Source: Sphingomonadales bacterium
GTDB taxonomy: Bacteria; Pseudomonadota; Alphaproteobacteria; Sphingomonadales; Sphingomonadaceae
NCBI GenBank assembly: GCA_009995225.1
Contig: JAACPW010000001.1
Location: 180,727 to 244,726, forward strand
Length of the DNA: 64,000 nt
Direction of reading: 5' to 3'
In this document: positions 62,015-64,000 of the stretch, piece after piece
How positions within the stretch are numbered: the first letter of the stretch is position 1
Layout of the letters: each line of letters begins with the position of its first letter
Made by a program: the position numbers and the translations under genes
Notes under the pieces: model-generated
Seen by the model: the letters and a program-made list of their open reading frames with translations, nothing else
The model's database searches: none
Told to the model about the DNA's origin: nothing

Positions 62015-64000
62015 ATGAAGGAAGATGATTTCAAGCTGTGGCTGACCCGTGCGGGATATGCGGAGAACACTGTCAACACCCAGATGACCCAGGCCCGCCG
62101 ACTTGATCAGGCGTATGGCGATCTTGACGAGCATTTTGACCGGGACAAGTTCACCGCCATCGCTGCAACGCTGAAATACTCCGCTCAGGACAAGCGCGAT
62201 CAGGCACCCAACCCCTCCAAGCTCCCAATCGATGGGGACCTGTATTCCAACCTCGCAAGTTACAGGGCCACCCTGAATTTTTACCAGCGTTATCGCGACG
62301 ATGATCAGGCGGGTCGAAAACCCAGAACCCCAAAACTGGGGGATGATCAGTTCTTCTCCGAAGTTAACCGCATGATGGGCGTGTTCAAGGAACGGATGCC
62401 CGACTTCGCAGGCTTCGCGGAAGAGATAGGCCAGTTCTGGGAAACCGAGGGCAGCTACAAGCGCGATGCGCGCGACAGCGTGATCGCCGCTGCCACCAAT
62501 TTCGACCAGACCGAAGAAGAATGCGGCCGCGCAGTCTACAAGGCGCTGGTGCAGGGCACACAGCAGGGCCTCCCGCTCAGCTGGCGCACGCAGGCGGAAA
62601 TCTCCAAGGCACCTGCCGATCTCCAGACCCGCTTCTACGAAACGGTTGCCCGCCTGGCGCGCCTGGAAGCTGGTGACAACCAAGGCTTGCTGGAAAGCGC
62701 CCGAGAGCTTGAAAGCCTGAAGCAAGCAGGCCTGCCGGGTATGCGGCGGGGCGAGGTGCTCAGCATTGCGATCTCGGTTTACGGCACGGTCAACGTGAAT
62801 GATGCCTGCTGGTTCAAAGTCCGCACCTTCGACCGGCTTGGCAAGGCCCTGATGGGACACAAATTCTTCGCCTCACCGCAATTCGAGCTGGCGGACTTCG
62901 AGAAGTTCCAGTGGGCGATGAACCGGATTCGTGACCAGCTCGATGACTGGAACTGGCGGACCGGCAGCCTGACCGATGTGCAAGGTTTCATCTGGGTTGC
63001 CATGGCAGAAAACTGGGAGGAACCGGAAGTGTCGGACCTGACGCGCGAAGCAGTTGAGGAGGCCATGGACGAGTGCGAGGAGATCGGCGTCGAGGCCTTC
63101 CTCGCCAAATACCGGTTCGGCAAGCCGCGCGATTATTGGACCCGGCGGGAGCCGGAAGGGTTTCTGTTCCCGGCCAAGGCAATTGTTGGCGCGGCCTATG
63201 GCTTCATGCCCGAGGGCAAGCCGCAGAGCGCCAAGGAGTTTTACGGCGGCTATGGAGAGCAGGCCGCAAACGGGATCTTGCAGCGCTTAGGCTTTGAGAT
63301 CGTGAGCACGAAAGGGGGCGAGATGGCTCCGGCAACCGAAGGCAAGCCCGCGATAGGGGCAAAACCAACCAACCTGATTCTCTATGGCCCGCCCGGCACC
63401 GGCAAGACCTATGCCACGGCCAGCGAGGCGGTGCGGCTGTGCGATGGCACTGTCCCCGCCGATCGCGACGAATTGATGCTGCGCTATCAGGAATTGTCCC
63501 GCAAGGGGCGGATCGGATTCGTAACTTTCCATCAGAGCTTCAGCTACGAAGACTTCGTCGAGGGGCTTCGGCCACAGCAGGCGGAAACCGGTGACGAAGG
63601 CTCGCCCGACACTACGGGCTTCTCACTGGTGGCACGCGATGGTGTGTTCAAGGAAATGGCGCGGGTCGCAGGCGAGAACAAGGGCCGCGCGCTCTCGCAT
63701 GATCTTCCGCCGTTCGATGGAAGCCGAAAGATCTTCAAGATGTCGCTTGGCAGGAGCTGGGCGTCCGAAGATGATGCCATTTACCAAGGCGCGCTGGAGG
63801 GAGGCTACGTAGTCCTTGGATGGGGCGGCGAAGTCGACTGGTCGGATCAGCGGTTCGACGATTGGGAGGCGATCAAGGAGCGCTGGCGGCAAGACCATCC
63901 CGATGCTCATGGCAACGACCCCAACATGTCGCAGATCTATACCTTCCGCAGCAACATGGAGGTCGGATCGCTGATTGTCATTTCGGATGGCAACATGAAG
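62015..64000 (+). CDS. modular McrB-like AAA+ protein, partial (runs off right edge)
   Basis: An uninterrupted frame of 662 codons, starting 16 bases after the methylase gene and still open at the edge. Residues 1-100 are a helical domain (DDFKLWLTRAGYAENTVNTQ). About 110-340 is unrecognised. Residues 342-430 (LTREAVEEAMDECEEIG, KAIVGAAYGFMPEG, then a GG and LGFEIV) match the ScoMcrA N-terminal head pattern. The McrB Walker A LYGPPGTGKT is at 456-465, with FVTFHQSFSYEDFVEGLRP following. From about 570, KIFKMSLGR...YVVLGWGGEVDW...IYTFRSNMEVGSLIVI resembles an EVE/YTH-like reader inserted before Walker B. It would use nucleotide hydrolysis to restrict modified DNA. Confidence 0.75.
   Translation, partial: MKEDDFKLWLTRAGYAENTVNTQMTQARRLDQAYGDLDEHFDRDKFTAIAATLKYSAQDKRDQAPNPSKLPIDGDLYSNLASYRATLNFYQRYRDDDQAGRKPRTPKLGDDQFFSEVNRMMGVFKERMPDFAGFAEEIGQFWETEGSYKRDARDSVIAAATNFDQTEEECGRAVYKALVQGTQQGLPLSWRTQAEISKAPADLQTRFYETVARLARLEAGDNQGLLESARELESLKQAGLPGMRRGEVLSIAISVYGTVNVNDACWFKVRTFDRLGKALMGHKFFASPQFELADFEKFQWAMNRIRDQLDDWNWRTGSLTDVQGFIWVAMAENWEEPEVSDLTREAVEEAMDECEEIGVEAFLAKYRFGKPRDYWTRREPEGFLFPAKAIVGAAYGFMPEGKPQSAKEFYGGYGEQAANGILQRLGFEIVSTKGGEMAPATEGKPAIGAKPTNLILYGPPGTGKTYATASEAVRLCDGTVPADRDELMLRYQELSRKGRIGFVTFHQSFSYEDFVEGLRPQQAETGDEGSPDTTGFSLVARDGVFKEMARVAGENKGRALSHDLPPFDGSRKIFKMSLGRSWASEDDAIYQGALEGGYVVLGWGGEVDWSDQRFDDWEAIKERWRQDHPDAHGNDPNMSQIYTFRSNMEVGSLIVISDGNMK

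Larger units (their letters stand above)
47526..64000. mobile_element. probable integrative and conjugative element, one end and conjugation module
   Basis: Directly after tRNA-Gly the content changes to a full trb operon, DUF2274, a LysR regulator and a restriction locus. This is the cargo expected of an ICE (Tn4371-like or tRNA-targeted). The integrase, relaxase, TraG and second attachment site are not in the window, so the right boundary lies beyond 64000 and the left boundary at the tRNA is inferred. Confidence 0.65.

Noticed and set aside
47500..64000. Second copy of the tRNA-Gly 3' end as an attachment repeat
   Set aside because: Reading through to the right edge I did not see a second TTCGAATCGCC...GCTCCA copy, so the far boundary is not in the window.
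1..64000. CRISPR arrays, rRNA genes and insertion sequences
   Set aside because: No regularly spaced repeats, rRNA core sequences, transposase motifs or terminal inverted repeats with target duplications were seen.

Overview
The window is GC-rich chromosomal DNA from an alphaproteobacterium, most likely a member of the Sphingomonadales (Novosphingobium, Erythrobacter or Sphingobium relatives). This rests on gene content rather than a search: a 1600-residue NAD-glutamate dehydrogenase, a CYP153-type P450, an IHF-beta gene, an rpe/heparinase-like/purH cluster, a copABC locus and a Trb-type conjugation cluster of the kind often found in sphingomonad integrative elements. No rRNA, CRISPR array or insertion sequence was seen. 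Two tRNA genes are present: Leu-UAA on the minus strand and Gly-GCC on the plus strand.

Positions 1-47450 look like ordinary chromosome. It opens with the start of a PhoD-like phosphatase and a divergent hydrolase/TPR/flavin monooxygenase run, then NAD-glutamate dehydrogenase and a ferredoxin-reductase-like flavoprotein. Next come queG, an ABC exporter pair and a CYP153-like P450. msrB, a double-PilZ protein, tRNA-Leu, a Kef-type antiporter and ihfB follow. A peptide-use block (18.1-23.9 kb) joins a GntR repressor, a POT transporter, two tandem amidohydrolases and a periplasmic FKBP. A minus-strand block carries dxs, a Zur-like regulator and msrA; another carries rpe, a heparinase-like gene and purH. 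At 35.5-37.5 kb a Tam41-like nucleotidyltransferase overlaps a diacylglycerol-kinase-like gene. An Lrp/ald divergon and a DUF885 peptidase precede a copper locus in which a CnrYXH-like anti-sigma/sensor/ECF-sigma trio heads copABC. A LON-domain protein and a CnoX-like thioredoxin complete this part.

From 47451 the character changes. Immediately downstream of tRNA-Gly lie a LysR gene, a DUF2274 gene and a complete, tightly overlapping trbBCDEJKLFGI mating-channel operon read on the minus strand. This is probably one end of an integrative and conjugative element. No integrase, relaxase or TraG coupling protein is visible in the window.

Divergent from trbB is a two-gene restriction/defence locus that runs off the right edge. 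The first gene is an MmeI-like single-chain restriction-methyltransferase (1175 residues). The second is an open reading frame without a stop, encoding a large modular McrB-like protein. It has an N-terminal helical domain, a ScoMcrA-like head domain, a McrB-type Walker A motif and an apparent EVE/YTH-like reader domain inserted inside the AAA+ fold. This pair is the best candidate in the window for an undescribed system.
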